A stretch of DNA of 5,487 nucleotides. Origin: an uncultured Clostridia bacterium (lineage in GTDB: Bacteria > Bacillota > Clostridia > TANB77 > CAG-508). The notes under the pieces are model-generated. The model had not been told where the DNA came from. It searched no databases and saw only the letters and a list, made by a program, of their open reading frames with translations. The stretch is taken from positions 1 through 5,487 of the forward strand of contig CAKOYB010000022.1 in the NCBI GenBank assembly GCA_934130435.1, read 5' to 3'. Made by a program: the position numbers and the translations under genes. Shown here in pieces: positions 1 to 5,463 of the stretch (within the stretch, counting starts at the first letter, position 1; each line of letters starts with the position of its first letter).

Positions 1-104
1 CTGGTGTATAGAGGATTTGTTAACCCAGTTTACTCTGGGAAATAAGGTACTTAAAATATTGTTTTAACTATTTAAGAGATGGGAAAATATGTTTTAGACA
101 CCAG
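1..104 (+). other. Possible structured RNA or intergenic fold
   Basis: No open reading frame of note is seen here on either strand. The first seven bases (CTGGTGT) are the exact reverse complement of positions 98-104 (ACACCAG), so the segment could close into a multi-branched fold. Inside it lie a 5-bp hairpin (CCCAG 24-28 with CTGGG 35-39, six-base loop) and an AT-only hairpin (TTAAAA 51-56 with TTTTAA 62-67). A T7 run follows at 115-121, which suits transcription termination on the plus strand. No known RNA family is recognised. The fold may be chance in AT-rich DNA, or the 3' end of a larger element that begins outside the window. The strand is an assumption. Confidence 0.2.
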
Positions 105-114
105 TCTTAAAACC

Positions 115-121
115 TTTTTTT
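115..121 (+). terminator. T7 run, possible archaeal-type terminator
   Basis: Seven consecutive T residues on the plus strand follow the possible RNA fold. Archaeal RNA polymerase can terminate at such U-rich tracts without a strong hairpin. There is no proven plus-strand gene upstream within the window, so this is tentative. Confidence 0.25.
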
Positions 122-150
122 CCTATTTATAAAAAGTTCAGTTCACACAT

Positions 151-165
151 TATTTTATTTTTTTT
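151..165 (+). terminator. T-rich tract ending in T8 next to the tRNA remnant
   Basis: A TATTTTA tract runs into eight Ts (158-165) directly beside the 3' end of the minus-strand tRNA fragment. It could end plus-strand transcripts arriving from the host side, before they run into the provirus. It does not fit as a terminator for the tRNA fragment itself, because on that strand it is an A run. Confidence 0.3.
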
Positions 166-166
166 G

Positions 167-193
167 TGGTGGATCAGGGAATCGAACCCTGCC
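167..193. other. Putative provirus attachment site (att) in a tRNA 3' end
   Basis: Tyrosine recombinases of viruses and integrative elements often use the 3' part of a tRNA gene. Integration then leaves an intact tRNA at one end of the element and a 3' remnant like this one at the other. Here the remnant sits just beyond the last genes of a phage-type operon, which is where a boundary would be expected. The left flank would then be host DNA. The integrase gene and the other att copy are not in this window, so this assignment is inferred from context. Confidence 0.5.
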
Positions 194-208
194 AAGATAA
201 TTTCCACC
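167..208 (-). pseudogene. tRNA 3' fragment (T arm plus acceptor strand)
   Basis: Read on the minus strand, 191-175 form a perfect T arm: stem CAGGG, loop TTCGATT, stem CCCTG. It is followed by a seven-base acceptor strand ATCCACC (174-168) and a discriminator A (167). The next bases are CAAA, so CCA is not encoded, as is common in archaea. No D arm or anticodon arm fits upstream, so this is not a complete tRNA gene. Oddly, GGTGGAA at 208-202 could pair with the acceptor strand at six of seven positions, giving a 42-nt acceptor/T-arm minihelix with a 10-nt linker. That may be a tRNA with its middle deleted, or coincidence. The amino acid identity cannot be read because the anticodon is missing. 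Confidence 0.75.
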
Positions 209-235
209 ATACGATAAAAAAAAATTGAAAGATGG

Positions 236-243
236 TTTATATA
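236..243 (+). promoter_or_regulatory. TATA box for the 36-codon gene
   Basis: TTTATATA matches the archaeal TATA consensus exactly. A start of transcription about 25 bp downstream would fall near 264-268, leaving a roughly 30-nt leader that contains the ribosome binding site at 284-291. Read on the other strand the box is TATATAAA and lies about 28 bp upstream of position 208, so it might also serve the tRNA-like fragment. Confidence 0.6.
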
Positions 244-283
244 GATTAGAAAATAAAAAAATTAAAATAACAAAATATAAAAT

Positions 284-291
284 GGAGGTGA
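284..291 (+). promoter_or_regulatory. Strong Shine-Dalgarno site deciding a TTG start
   Basis: GGAGGTGA is complementary to the 3' end of 16S rRNA and ends five bases before TTG at 297. It sets the start there rather than at the upstream in-frame TTG (225) or ATG (282), the latter being immediately beside the site and so unusable with it. Confidence 0.75.
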
Positions 292-296
292 TAATT

Positions 297-407
297 TTGA
301 CTGAAAAACAAGAAAAGCCAGTCAAAGAACCAAAAGTTCAAAATCCTTACAAACCAAATCCCAAAGGAAGAAGAATGCGCCAAAAAGGATTAAATCCAAA
401 AAAATAA
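297..407 (+). CDS. Small lysine/proline-rich basic protein of unknown function
   Basis: A 36-residue protein begins at TTG 297, chosen because a near-perfect Shine-Dalgarno site lies five bases upstream and a consensus TATA box lies at 236-243. It contains nine lysines and three arginines against three glutamates, with repeated proline pairs (NPYKPNP near residues 16-22) and a C-terminal GRRMRQKG cluster. With almost no hydrophobic core it is probably disordered and may bind nucleic acid or an acidic partner; this is inference from composition. It has no membrane segment or recognisable domain. It stands alone between the tRNA remnant and the phage operon, faces the opposite way, and ends six bases from the convergent gene. 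The promoter and ribosome binding site make it more credible than length alone would. It could belong to the provirus or, if the boundary is misplaced, to the host. Confidence 0.55.
   Translation: MTEKQEKPVKEPKVQNPYKPNPKGRRMRQKGLNPKK
398..404 (-). terminator. T7 run downstream of the 59-codon gene
   Basis: The plus strand has seven As here, so a minus-strand transcript would carry U7 nine bases after the stop codon of the gene at 414-593. This suits archaeal poly-U termination. The tract lies inside the last codons of the convergent gene, so the two transcripts must overlap. Confidence 0.35.
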
Positions 408-413
408 AGAAAA

Positions 414-593
414 TTAATATTCTAAAGATCCATAAATGAGAATCATTTCACGTTTGAATTCTTCCCATTTTTTAGGGTCTTCAGCTTTAATTTGTTCTTC
501 AAGCTGATGACGCTCTTCAGTAGTACTCATATCCCAAGTAATATCATAAGCCATCAATTCAGTCACTGAAAGATCATAAAAAGGTCCACTCAT
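414..593 (-). CDS. Small acidic protein of unknown function downstream of the MuF gene
   Basis: A 59-residue protein starts at ATG (593-591), six bases after GAGGG (604-600), and ends at TAA (416-414). It begins MSGPFYDLSVTEL and is rich in acidic residues (ten Glu, four Asp against six Lys/Arg). A central charged stretch with repeated EE pairs (about residues 24-50) is probably helical. No signal peptide, membrane segment or cysteine is seen. It lies 58 bp downstream of the minor head gene on the same strand and has its own TATA box across that gene's stop codon, so it can be expressed apart from the operon. Its GC content (about 34% by hand count) matches the MuF core rather than the AT-rich tail of the MuF gene. 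Candidate roles are a small virion or assembly factor, or an antidote to the MuF C-terminal domain. Neither is shown by sequence. Confidence 0.6.
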   Translation of the reverse strand: MSGPFYDLSVTELMAYDITWDMSTTEERHQLEEQIKAEDPKKWEEFKREMILIYGSLEY

Positions 594-640
594 ATCAATC
601 CCTCAAATATTAATTACTTAATTAAAGTATTATACCAATT

Positions 641-652
641 ATTATATATAAT
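641..652 (-). promoter_or_regulatory. TATA box for the 59-codon gene
   Basis: ATTATATATAAT is a perfect palindrome overlapping the last base of the MuF stop codon (654-652). On the minus strand it would place a transcription start near 620 and a leader of about 25-30 nt that includes the GAGGG site at 604-600. Spacing to the ATG is right for a separate archaeal promoter. AT-rich intergenic DNA produces such boxes by chance, hence moderate confidence. Confidence 0.45.
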
Positions 653-2160
653 TATGGATTGATATAGCTTACTTCAACATGATATTTAGAAAATTGTTTA
701 TTTGATGTATTAACAATACGATATAAATTCTCAATGAAATATTCATCAATAATCCTAGCATTATCCCTAGCTTTATTTGTAGAATATTTTTTTACATTAT
801 TGAACTCATTTTTACGTACAAAATAACATTCATCTTTTATTTCTTGATAAATATCCTTCCATATTTTATTAATTTTATATGCCGAATCATCATCAAATTT
901 CTTGAAATTTTGATTTTTAAAAATTTTGATTCCTTTATTTTCAGTAAATGAAATGCTATACTTCAGATTATAAAGGGTAAACATTTCAACATCTGCTAAT
1001 GAGTGATATGGATTTCCACCCGGATGATTATGTATCACCATAAATAAGTTATTTGTTAATTTTGCTTTTTCACATAAATCTACACTTCCTATGTTGTTTT
1101 GTGTAAATTGATTGCAAATTACATTACCTTCTCCATCAACTGCATTTAAATATTCCATATTTTTATTTTGCAGACCATACATATATTTCATGACTTCATC
1201 TGTTAAATTATCTAAATCTTCAGGATCTGCAATGGATTCTAATTGTTTTCGTAATGATTTTGTTGTCCATTTAATTTCTGGCCTTTCAACTTTATCATTT
1301 TTATTATTCGGAGTGCAATCCATGAACTTAGGATTTTCTAATGGCCTTCTAACTAGAATTCCATGTCTTATATATGCCATCACGGAGCATCTGCATAATG
1401 GATGGAAAGGTACTAAATCCCCGGCATCCTCTATAAGATAAATCTTTGTTTCTGCTTCTCGACAAATAGCACATACATTATCATCACCCGCAGTTAAAAT
1501 CTTAACCTCATGTACACCATAATTAGCATAAGACTGCAAACGACCTTGTGTCATTGCACGTGCTGATTCAGTACGAGCAATCATCATAGCTCTTTGACGA
1601 GCAGATAATGTTTTACCCGTTAATGAATGATTAGTAGCATCTAATATTCGCTTAGCTACTTCCGGCATTCCTTCACCAGCAGCAATACCTGCGAATATTT
1701 CTTCCCGTATATGGTTTTTCAAATCATCATTAACATTGCTGATTAACTCAAAGTTATATGATTGTAAAAAATGTAGACCATATTTTGTTGCATCGTTATA
1801 GTATCGGGTTCTTTTTATCTCATCAGCACCTGCCTGTAATCCTGAATCATAGATACGTGATATGATTTCATCTGCTTTTAAACTGGTATCATGAACTATT
1901 TCTTTAATCTGTTCATCTATTTTAGCAAATGTATGGTCATTGTATTGTTCGTTTTCATAAAATATTCTTCGTGCTTCATCTGAATCTAACCAATCAATAT
2001 AGAATTGAGTTTGATTATTAAATCCATCTATGATACTGTTGAAGTATTTTATTTCATCAACAGATAAATTAGAAGTATCGAATAATGCTTTATCAAACTC
2101 TATGATATCCATGAGAAGTTTGTTTGTGCATATTCTATGTTCACTTGCCGCAGTTGTCAT
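652..2160 (-). CDS. MuF/SPP1 gp7-type minor head protein with C-terminal JAB-like domain
   Basis: This 502-residue minor capsid protein would associate with the portal inside the procapsid and help head assembly or DNA delivery. Residues about 90-265 are the MuF (phage head morphogenesis) domain: the conserved ARTESARA segment at 195-202, then C230-x2-C233 and H253-P-L-C256-R-C258, a metal-ligand-like set typical of the family. The N-terminal 90 residues are probably helical. Residues about 300-420 form an added domain with H377-N-H379-P, then S387-L-A-D390, matching the HxHP-x6-SxxD signature of JAB/JAMM metalloproteins such as RadC; E336, before a D-x-x-G turn, is a candidate for the upstream glutamate. 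The last 80 residues are lysine- and asparagine-rich and unassigned. MuF proteins without tails are often 250-400 residues. The ATG overlaps the portal stop (ATGA), implying coupled translation. DNA for the C-terminal part is about 25% GC by hand count against about 36% for the MuF core, suggesting the tail was acquired separately. Peptidase, nuclease-toxin and inactive binding roles all remain possible. Confidence 0.85.
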   Translation of the reverse strand: MTTAASEHRICTNKLLMDIIEFDKALFDTSNLSVDEIKYFNSIIDGFNNQTQFYIDWLDSDEARRIFYENEQYNDHTFAKIDEQIKEIVHDTSLKADEIISRIYDSGLQAGADEIKRTRYYNDATKYGLHFLQSYNFELISNVNDDLKNHIREEIFAGIAAGEGMPEVAKRILDATNHSLTGKTLSARQRAMMIARTESARAMTQGRLQSYANYGVHEVKILTAGDDNVCAICREAETKIYLIEDAGDLVPFHPLCRCSVMAYIRHGILVRRPLENPKFMDCTPNNKNDKVERPEIKWTTKSLRKQLESIADPEDLDNLTDEVMKYMYGLQNKNMEYLNAVDGEGNVICNQFTQNNIGSVDLCEKAKLTNNLFMVIHNHPGGNPYHSLADVEMFTLYNLKYSISFTENKGIKIFKNQNFKKFDDDSAYKINKIWKDIYQEIKDECYFVRKNEFNNVKKYSTNKARDNARIIDEYFIENLYRIVNTSNKQFSKYHVEVSYINP

Positions 2161-3446
2161 TGGTAATCAGCCTTTAATCTTTCAATAGTTAATGCTTTGC
2201 GATAAGTTTGTAATTGTTTTTGAGCATCTGGTTCAGAGTTAAGTTCATTTAAACCATTATTGCCTGCATAAGATAATGGTCTATCCCCCCAATCAACAGG
2301 GTCAAGACCATAACCTGCACGAATTTCATTAACAAATGTAGATCCATTTCTAAGTTGTTTATCTTCAATAGATGCTCGTTTTTCTTTGTCTTCCAAGTCC
2401 ATCTCTGTGAATCCAAATAGTTCTTCAAACCCTGAACGACCAAAGACTTTGTTGTGTGCACCTTCAAATAATTTCAACCAACCACTCAAGTTTGCTTTCA
2501 CTGTTTCTTTTTGTGATTGACCAGTACCTCCTCCAAGATTACCTGACTCGATAATTCCTGCTTCTGCAGGAGTAACTCCATACATGGATAATGTAATATC
2601 CCTCACTAAGTGTTCCAAGTCAATGTATTGCATATCCTTATTACTAGTCTGTGTTTGTATATACTCAGCACCTTGAACAATCAGAACGCCGTCAGGATTT
2701 TCCTTACGATCCTTTTCTAATCTTTCAATCTCACGCAATAAATCATCATATTCAATATTAAGATCATAATTCATCACAGCTCTAGGATTAATACCATTAT
2801 TTTCAAAAATGCTGGTATTATATTTCAAACCATACAATTGTAAAGCAAGATATCTAGCTAGTGAATCAATGAGACTAGTTCCCCATTTTTCCCCTCGTAT
2901 TCCCGGTTCATGGAAATGAATTATCTCATCATTTTCAAAACGAACATTATTATATTTCAAACCCCATTGGTCAGTTGTATAATCATACATCATCCATTCA
3001 AAAGGAATGAATTCTAATCCTTCAGGTATACCCTCAAATACTTCATTATAATGCACACGTGCAAAACCATCTCCCGTAACTAGGAAGCTATCTAACATAC
3101 GTGTAATATATGTTTCAAAGAATTCCCCGGCATATATTCCCATAGGATTTTTCAGTAAATTATTTAAGTAGTTGACAGTTGATGGATGATTGAATGATTC
3201 GTCAGGATTAGTAACTTGATAACCCAGGGAGATAACTCTATTCTTTATGACTCTTCTGCAAACTCTTACCCATGGCATATCCCCTGCTTCAAAGTATGTT
3301 CCAATATTTAAACCAATATCTTTTACTCTTGGTTGTAGTGCCCAAAGGTGACTTAATCTTAATTTGTCTGCTTCAGACCTTTTAGGTTCACGAATAGCTG
3401 GAAGATTCTTTATTCCTTTAACTATTCTATTGTTTTTCCAATTCAT
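2157..3446 (-). CDS. Phage portal protein, HK97-type family
   Basis: The 429-residue product should form the dodecameric ring at the capsid vertex through which the terminase pumps DNA. Length is normal for the family (roughly 380-480). Recognisable segments in order are TGDGFARV (124-131), EIIHFHEPG (174-182), the SLID helix (191-194), IFENNGINPRAV (213-224), which matches the family's NG-x-P-x-x-V segment, the D-x-QYIDLEHL helix (271-280) leading to SMYGVTPAEAG (287-297), and a late NEIRAGYGLDPVDWGD segment (373-388). The first 60 residues are basic and probably variable. Its ATG overlaps the large-terminase TGA by 4 nt (ATGA), with GGAG nine bases upstream. Its TGA overlaps the MuF start in the same way. 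No truncation or frameshift is seen. Confidence 0.93.
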   Translation of the reverse strand: MNWKNNRIVKGIKNLPAIREPKRSEADKLRLSHLWALQPRVKDIGLNIGTYFEAGDMPWVRVCRRVIKNRVISLGYQVTNPDESFNHPSTVNYLNNLLKNPMGIYAGEFFETYITRMLDSFLVTGDGFARVHYNEVFEGIPEGLEFIPFEWMMYDYTTDQWGLKYNNVRFENDEIIHFHEPGIRGEKWGTSLIDSLARYLALQLYGLKYNTSIFENNGINPRAVMNYDLNIEYDDLLREIERLEKDRKENPDGVLIVQGAEYIQTQTSNKDMQYIDLEHLVRDITLSMYGVTPAEAGIIESGNLGGGTGQSQKETVKANLSGWLKLFEGAHNKVFGRSGFEELFGFTEMDLEDKEKRASIEDKQLRNGSTFVNEIRAGYGLDPVDWGDRPLSYAGNNGLNELNSEPDAQKQLQTYRKALTIERLKADYQ

Positions 3447-4756
3447 AATTTGATTCTCCGTGGTGCATGATAAATTTGTTTTTTAGCTGTTTTCATTGGT
3501 CCACAGATTCCACCACGCCACATATCTGGGCAGTGATCATCTTGTTTTAATGGTTTATCTTCTCCACGTTGTTGGGATTGTTTATCCCAACAGTAAGTTT
3601 GAGCTTGTTCAATACTGTTCTTACAGTTCACATGTATCTTGAATCTACGGGTAGCTATGAGGCTTTGTATTGTTGCAATATCTGCATTAACATCAGGAGT
3701 GTATGTTTTAACTTCCATCCTGATTCTTTTATCTTTTTCACAGGCGGTCTTTAGTGATGCTGCATCGTGAGGTAAATACAATGTATTATTACTATCAAGT
3801 TTATACTGGTTTTGTAAGGTCACAATATCATCCACTCTTTCATCATCAGATTGAGTAACTCCTTCAACTTCAGCATCATAATATGTTTCATCTAACAAGT
3901 AATATGAATTTCCTTCAACAACATCTCTCTTGATACCCATTACACCAAACGTGGTGACTGTGCTAACTCCATAGTCACAGCAAATATTAATATCATGAAG
4001 TTTAGGCCTATATCTGAAAGTGTTTTCAGATTCAACAAATTTATCATAAATAGCTCCTTCAGCAATAACCCATCTTCCAAGAATATATCTGTCATATTGA
4101 AGCTTGCTTGCACTGTATAATGATTTCAGATTATCAATATATCCTGGAGTTAAGTTCAGATTATCCTCGAGGGTGAAATGCCATACTTTAGCAATACCTT
4201 TCTTTCGTAATTCAGGATTGTTGATGTATTGTTTATAAATATAATGATAAGGACTGTCAGGGTTCATTGTCAAGAATATTTGTGCCCCTGAAAGACTACA
4301 CCTCGACATTGCCATTTTGATGGCTGATTCTGGTGCTGTGGCAGCTTCATCACCATACCATCCTGCAACAGTCATACCTTGTATTCTAGCAGTTGCTCCC
4401 TCATCATTGAATCCAACAATATAAGTTCTTTTATCTCCAATGTCCAAGTAACCATCATATTTATCATAGTCATAATATAATTTACCATGAATCATTTTGA
4501 TTAGATCTTCAATAACATTCCGTTCAATAGTATCTCTTGTTTTACCTGTCAGGAGAAATTTATCATGGGGGCTATTTGCTTGGAAGTTTAACCATCTGAC
4601 ATTAGCATTGGTTGTTTTACTTGACCTTACTGACCCATGCAGAATGTTCAGGAATACATCACTATTATCCAAAAAATCTAATGCTTTCTTACTGAATACA
4701 CCATACTCAAAACTTTTAATGGGCCTTATATATTTCCCTCGATTTTTTGATGGCAT
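3443..4756 (-). CDS. terL: Terminase large subunit (ATPase and nuclease), PBSX XtmB-like
   Basis: This 437-residue motor packages viral DNA into the procapsid and cuts concatemers. The N-terminal ATPase carries a Walker A of the GSVRSSKTT type (41-49; K47 and T48 contact phosphate in the family; the more usual GSVRSGKT has Gly at position 46), Walker B GWYGDEA (132-138; D136, E137 catalytic) and the coupling motif TMNPDSPYHY (163-172). The C-terminal RNase H-like nuclease shows acidic residues in DYG (D261), HDAA (D331) and DDHCPDMWR (D406/D407/D411), as expected for the two-metal site. All key residues are present and the length is normal, so the protein looks functional. The ATG lies inside the small-subunit gene (41-nt overlap), with GGAG nine bases upstream. 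The stop overlaps the portal start. Assignment to the PBSX/Terminase_6-like group is by motif recognition. Confidence 0.95.
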   Translation of the reverse strand: MPSKNRGKYIRPIKSFEYGVFSKKALDFLDNSDVFLNILHGSVRSSKTTNANVRWLNFQANSPHDKFLLTGKTRDTIERNVIEDLIKMIHGKLYYDYDKYDGYLDIGDKRTYIVGFNDEGATARIQGMTVAGWYGDEAATAPESAIKMAMSRCSLSGAQIFLTMNPDSPYHYIYKQYINNPELRKKGIAKVWHFTLEDNLNLTPGYIDNLKSLYSASKLQYDRYILGRWVIAEGAIYDKFVESENTFRYRPKLHDINICCDYGVSTVTTFGVMGIKRDVVEGNSYYLLDETYYDAEVEGVTQSDDERVDDIVTLQNQYKLDSNNTLYLPHDAASLKTACEKDKRIRMEVKTYTPDVNADIATIQSLIATRRFKIHVNCKNSIEQAQTYCWDKQSQQRGEDKPLKQDDHCPDMWRGGICGPMKTAKKQIYHAPRRIKL

Positions 4757-5279
4757 CTGCTAATTCTCCAAACCCTTCATTAATATTAATTTCAATATTA
4801 TCTTCTTCATGTTTGAAGTAATCATTATATATCTTATTAGCTTGAATAGAAATATTTGCAACATCTTTCCATTCAGTTTTCGAATTTGGATCCCTAGCAT
4901 CTTGTTTAGCACGCCCAAAAATAGTTGGTAATTCACTAGCTACTTTAGCAACACCCTCCATATTATCTGCAATAGTTTGTGCAACAATACTCATAGTGTC
5001 TTCAGCAGCTTCAATTTTATCTGCTTGACTTTGAACGGCATTTTCCGTTTTATTTTTAAGTTCTTGTCTTTTATTCAGTTCAGCTTCAACTCTATCTTCT
5101 ATTTTAATATTTTTTGATTTGTATCTATTTAAAGCGGCAAAAGAAATCTTTTCATTATATGTGTTTTCCAGCCAACGAGAAACACTTCTTCCAGATTCTC
5201 CACATGATAATCGTTTGATTATTTCATTATAATGTGGGCTGGATTCTACTTTATTTTTTCTTGCCATGTTCATGCACAT
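4716..5279 (-). CDS. terS: Terminase small subunit-like DNA-binding protein
   Basis: This protein of up to 187 residues should bind the packaging site and load the large subunit. Residues 17-58 look like a helix-turn-helix domain: an amphipathic helix (YNEIIKRLSCGES), a turn, SVSRWLENTYN and then FAALNRYKSKN as the likely recognition helix. Residues about 60-110 are charged and probably a coiled coil or oligomerisation helix. The C-terminal part (135-187) is helical and acidic, in a position suited to binding the large subunit. In-frame ATGs lie at 5279, 5273 and 5267. The third (giving MARKNK and 183 residues) is preferred because a weak GGATGTG site lies seven bases upstream and the protein proper starts there, but the longest form cannot be excluded. 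It is first in the operon and overlaps terL by 41 nt. Family assignment rests on domain layout and position, as small subunits diverge quickly. Confidence 0.8.
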   Translation of the reverse strand: MCMNMARKNKVESSPHYNEIIKRLSCGESGRSVSRWLENTYNEKISFAALNRYKSKNIKIEDRVEAELNKRQELKNKTENAVQSQADKIEAAEDTMSIVAQTIADNMEGVAKVASELPTIFGRAKQDARDPNSKTEWKDVANISIQANKIYNDYFKHEEDNIEININEGFGELADAIKKSREIYKAH

Positions 5280-5316
5280 CCAGTTAACTTTTTTTTGTAA
5301 TGTAATGGAATAATTT

Positions 5317-5348
5317 TGAAACGTTTCACTGAAATGTTTCAGTGAAAC
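5317..5348. promoter_or_regulatory. Nested palindromes, probable operator of the packaging operon
   Basis: A perfect 12-bp inverted repeat (GTTTCACTGAAA 5323-5334 and TTTCAGTGAAAC 5337-5348, 2-bp spacer) overlaps a second perfect palindrome, TGAAACGTTTCA (5317-5328). Both arise from a 13-bp unit TGAAAYGTTTCAS repeated at 5317 and 5330, with a partial third copy at 5343. Evenly spaced inverted half-sites are the usual form of a dimeric repressor or activator site. It lies about 40-80 bp upstream of the first gene of the late operon. A terminator is less likely because neither strand has a T run directly after it. Confidence 0.65.
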
Positions 5349-5390
5349 ATTAAATGTTTAGAGAATTTTTTTATGAAATTTTGTAAAAAT

Positions 5391-5401
5391 TATTATAAAA
5401 T
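5391..5401 (-). promoter_or_regulatory. Candidate TATA box for the packaging operon
   Basis: On the minus strand this reads ATTTTATAATA or close to it, an AT-rich box that would start transcription near 5370 and place the palindromes inside a leader of about 100 nt. A weaker alternative is AAAATTATT at 5317-5309, just downstream of the operator, which would give a leader of only about 15 nt. The sequence does not decide between them. Confidence 0.25.
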
Positions 5402-5445
5402 AAGAGAGAATATTAAGAAGAGATTATGAATGTTTTTTTTATATT

Positions 5446-5463
5446 ATGTATAAAAATGTATAA
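5446..5463. repeat. ATGTATAA direct repeat, 10-bp period
   Basis: ATGTATAA occurs at 5446-5453 and again at 5456-5463, exactly one helical turn apart. It could be a second protein-binding site, or part of a plus-strand promoter for a gene beyond the window edge (TTTTATATT at 5437-5445 is a possible TATA box). No gene is visible between 5280 and 5487 on either strand. Confidence 0.25.

Noticed and set aside
225..296. N-terminal extension of the small basic protein to TTG 225
   Set aside because: It would put the TATA box and the strong ribosome binding site inside the coding sequence; TTG 297 is correctly placed behind both.
905..931. AAATTTTGATT direct repeat (905-915 and 921-931)
   Set aside because: An 11-bp AT-rich repeat encoding a lysine/phenylalanine-rich stretch of the MuF tail; easily explained by low-complexity composition.
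1112..1441. 109-codon plus-strand open frame
   Set aside because: It lies antisense to the MuF protein gene, has no ribosome binding site that I can see, and its translation shows no domain. The minus-strand frame has clear family motifs over the same bases.
1383..1473. CxxC and HPxCRC cysteine set in the MuF protein as a novel zinc finger
   Set aside because: This arrangement is a regular feature of MuF/SPP1 gp7-type proteins, so it supports the family call and is not novel.
2249..2467. 72-codon minus-strand open frame inside the portal gene
   Set aside because: It is an out-of-frame shadow of the portal 3' end, with no separate start signals, and the portal frame here keeps family motifs.
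3569..3754. 61-codon plus-strand open frame
   Set aside because: Antisense to the nuclease domain of the large terminase, whose conserved acidic residues are encoded in the same stretch.
4611..4634. Non-standard Walker A (Ser in place of Gly at residue 46) as a sign of an inactive terminase
   Set aside because: The lysine and threonine that contact phosphate are kept and all other motifs are intact; this position varies in the family, so inactivity is not supported.
4497..4763. 88-codon plus-strand open frame
   Set aside because: Antisense to the large-terminase ATPase domain including Walker A; no promoter or ribosome binding site supports it.
5317..5348. Palindromes as an intrinsic terminator
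   Set aside because: No T run follows closely on either strand, and the repeated half-site pattern fits a protein-binding site better.
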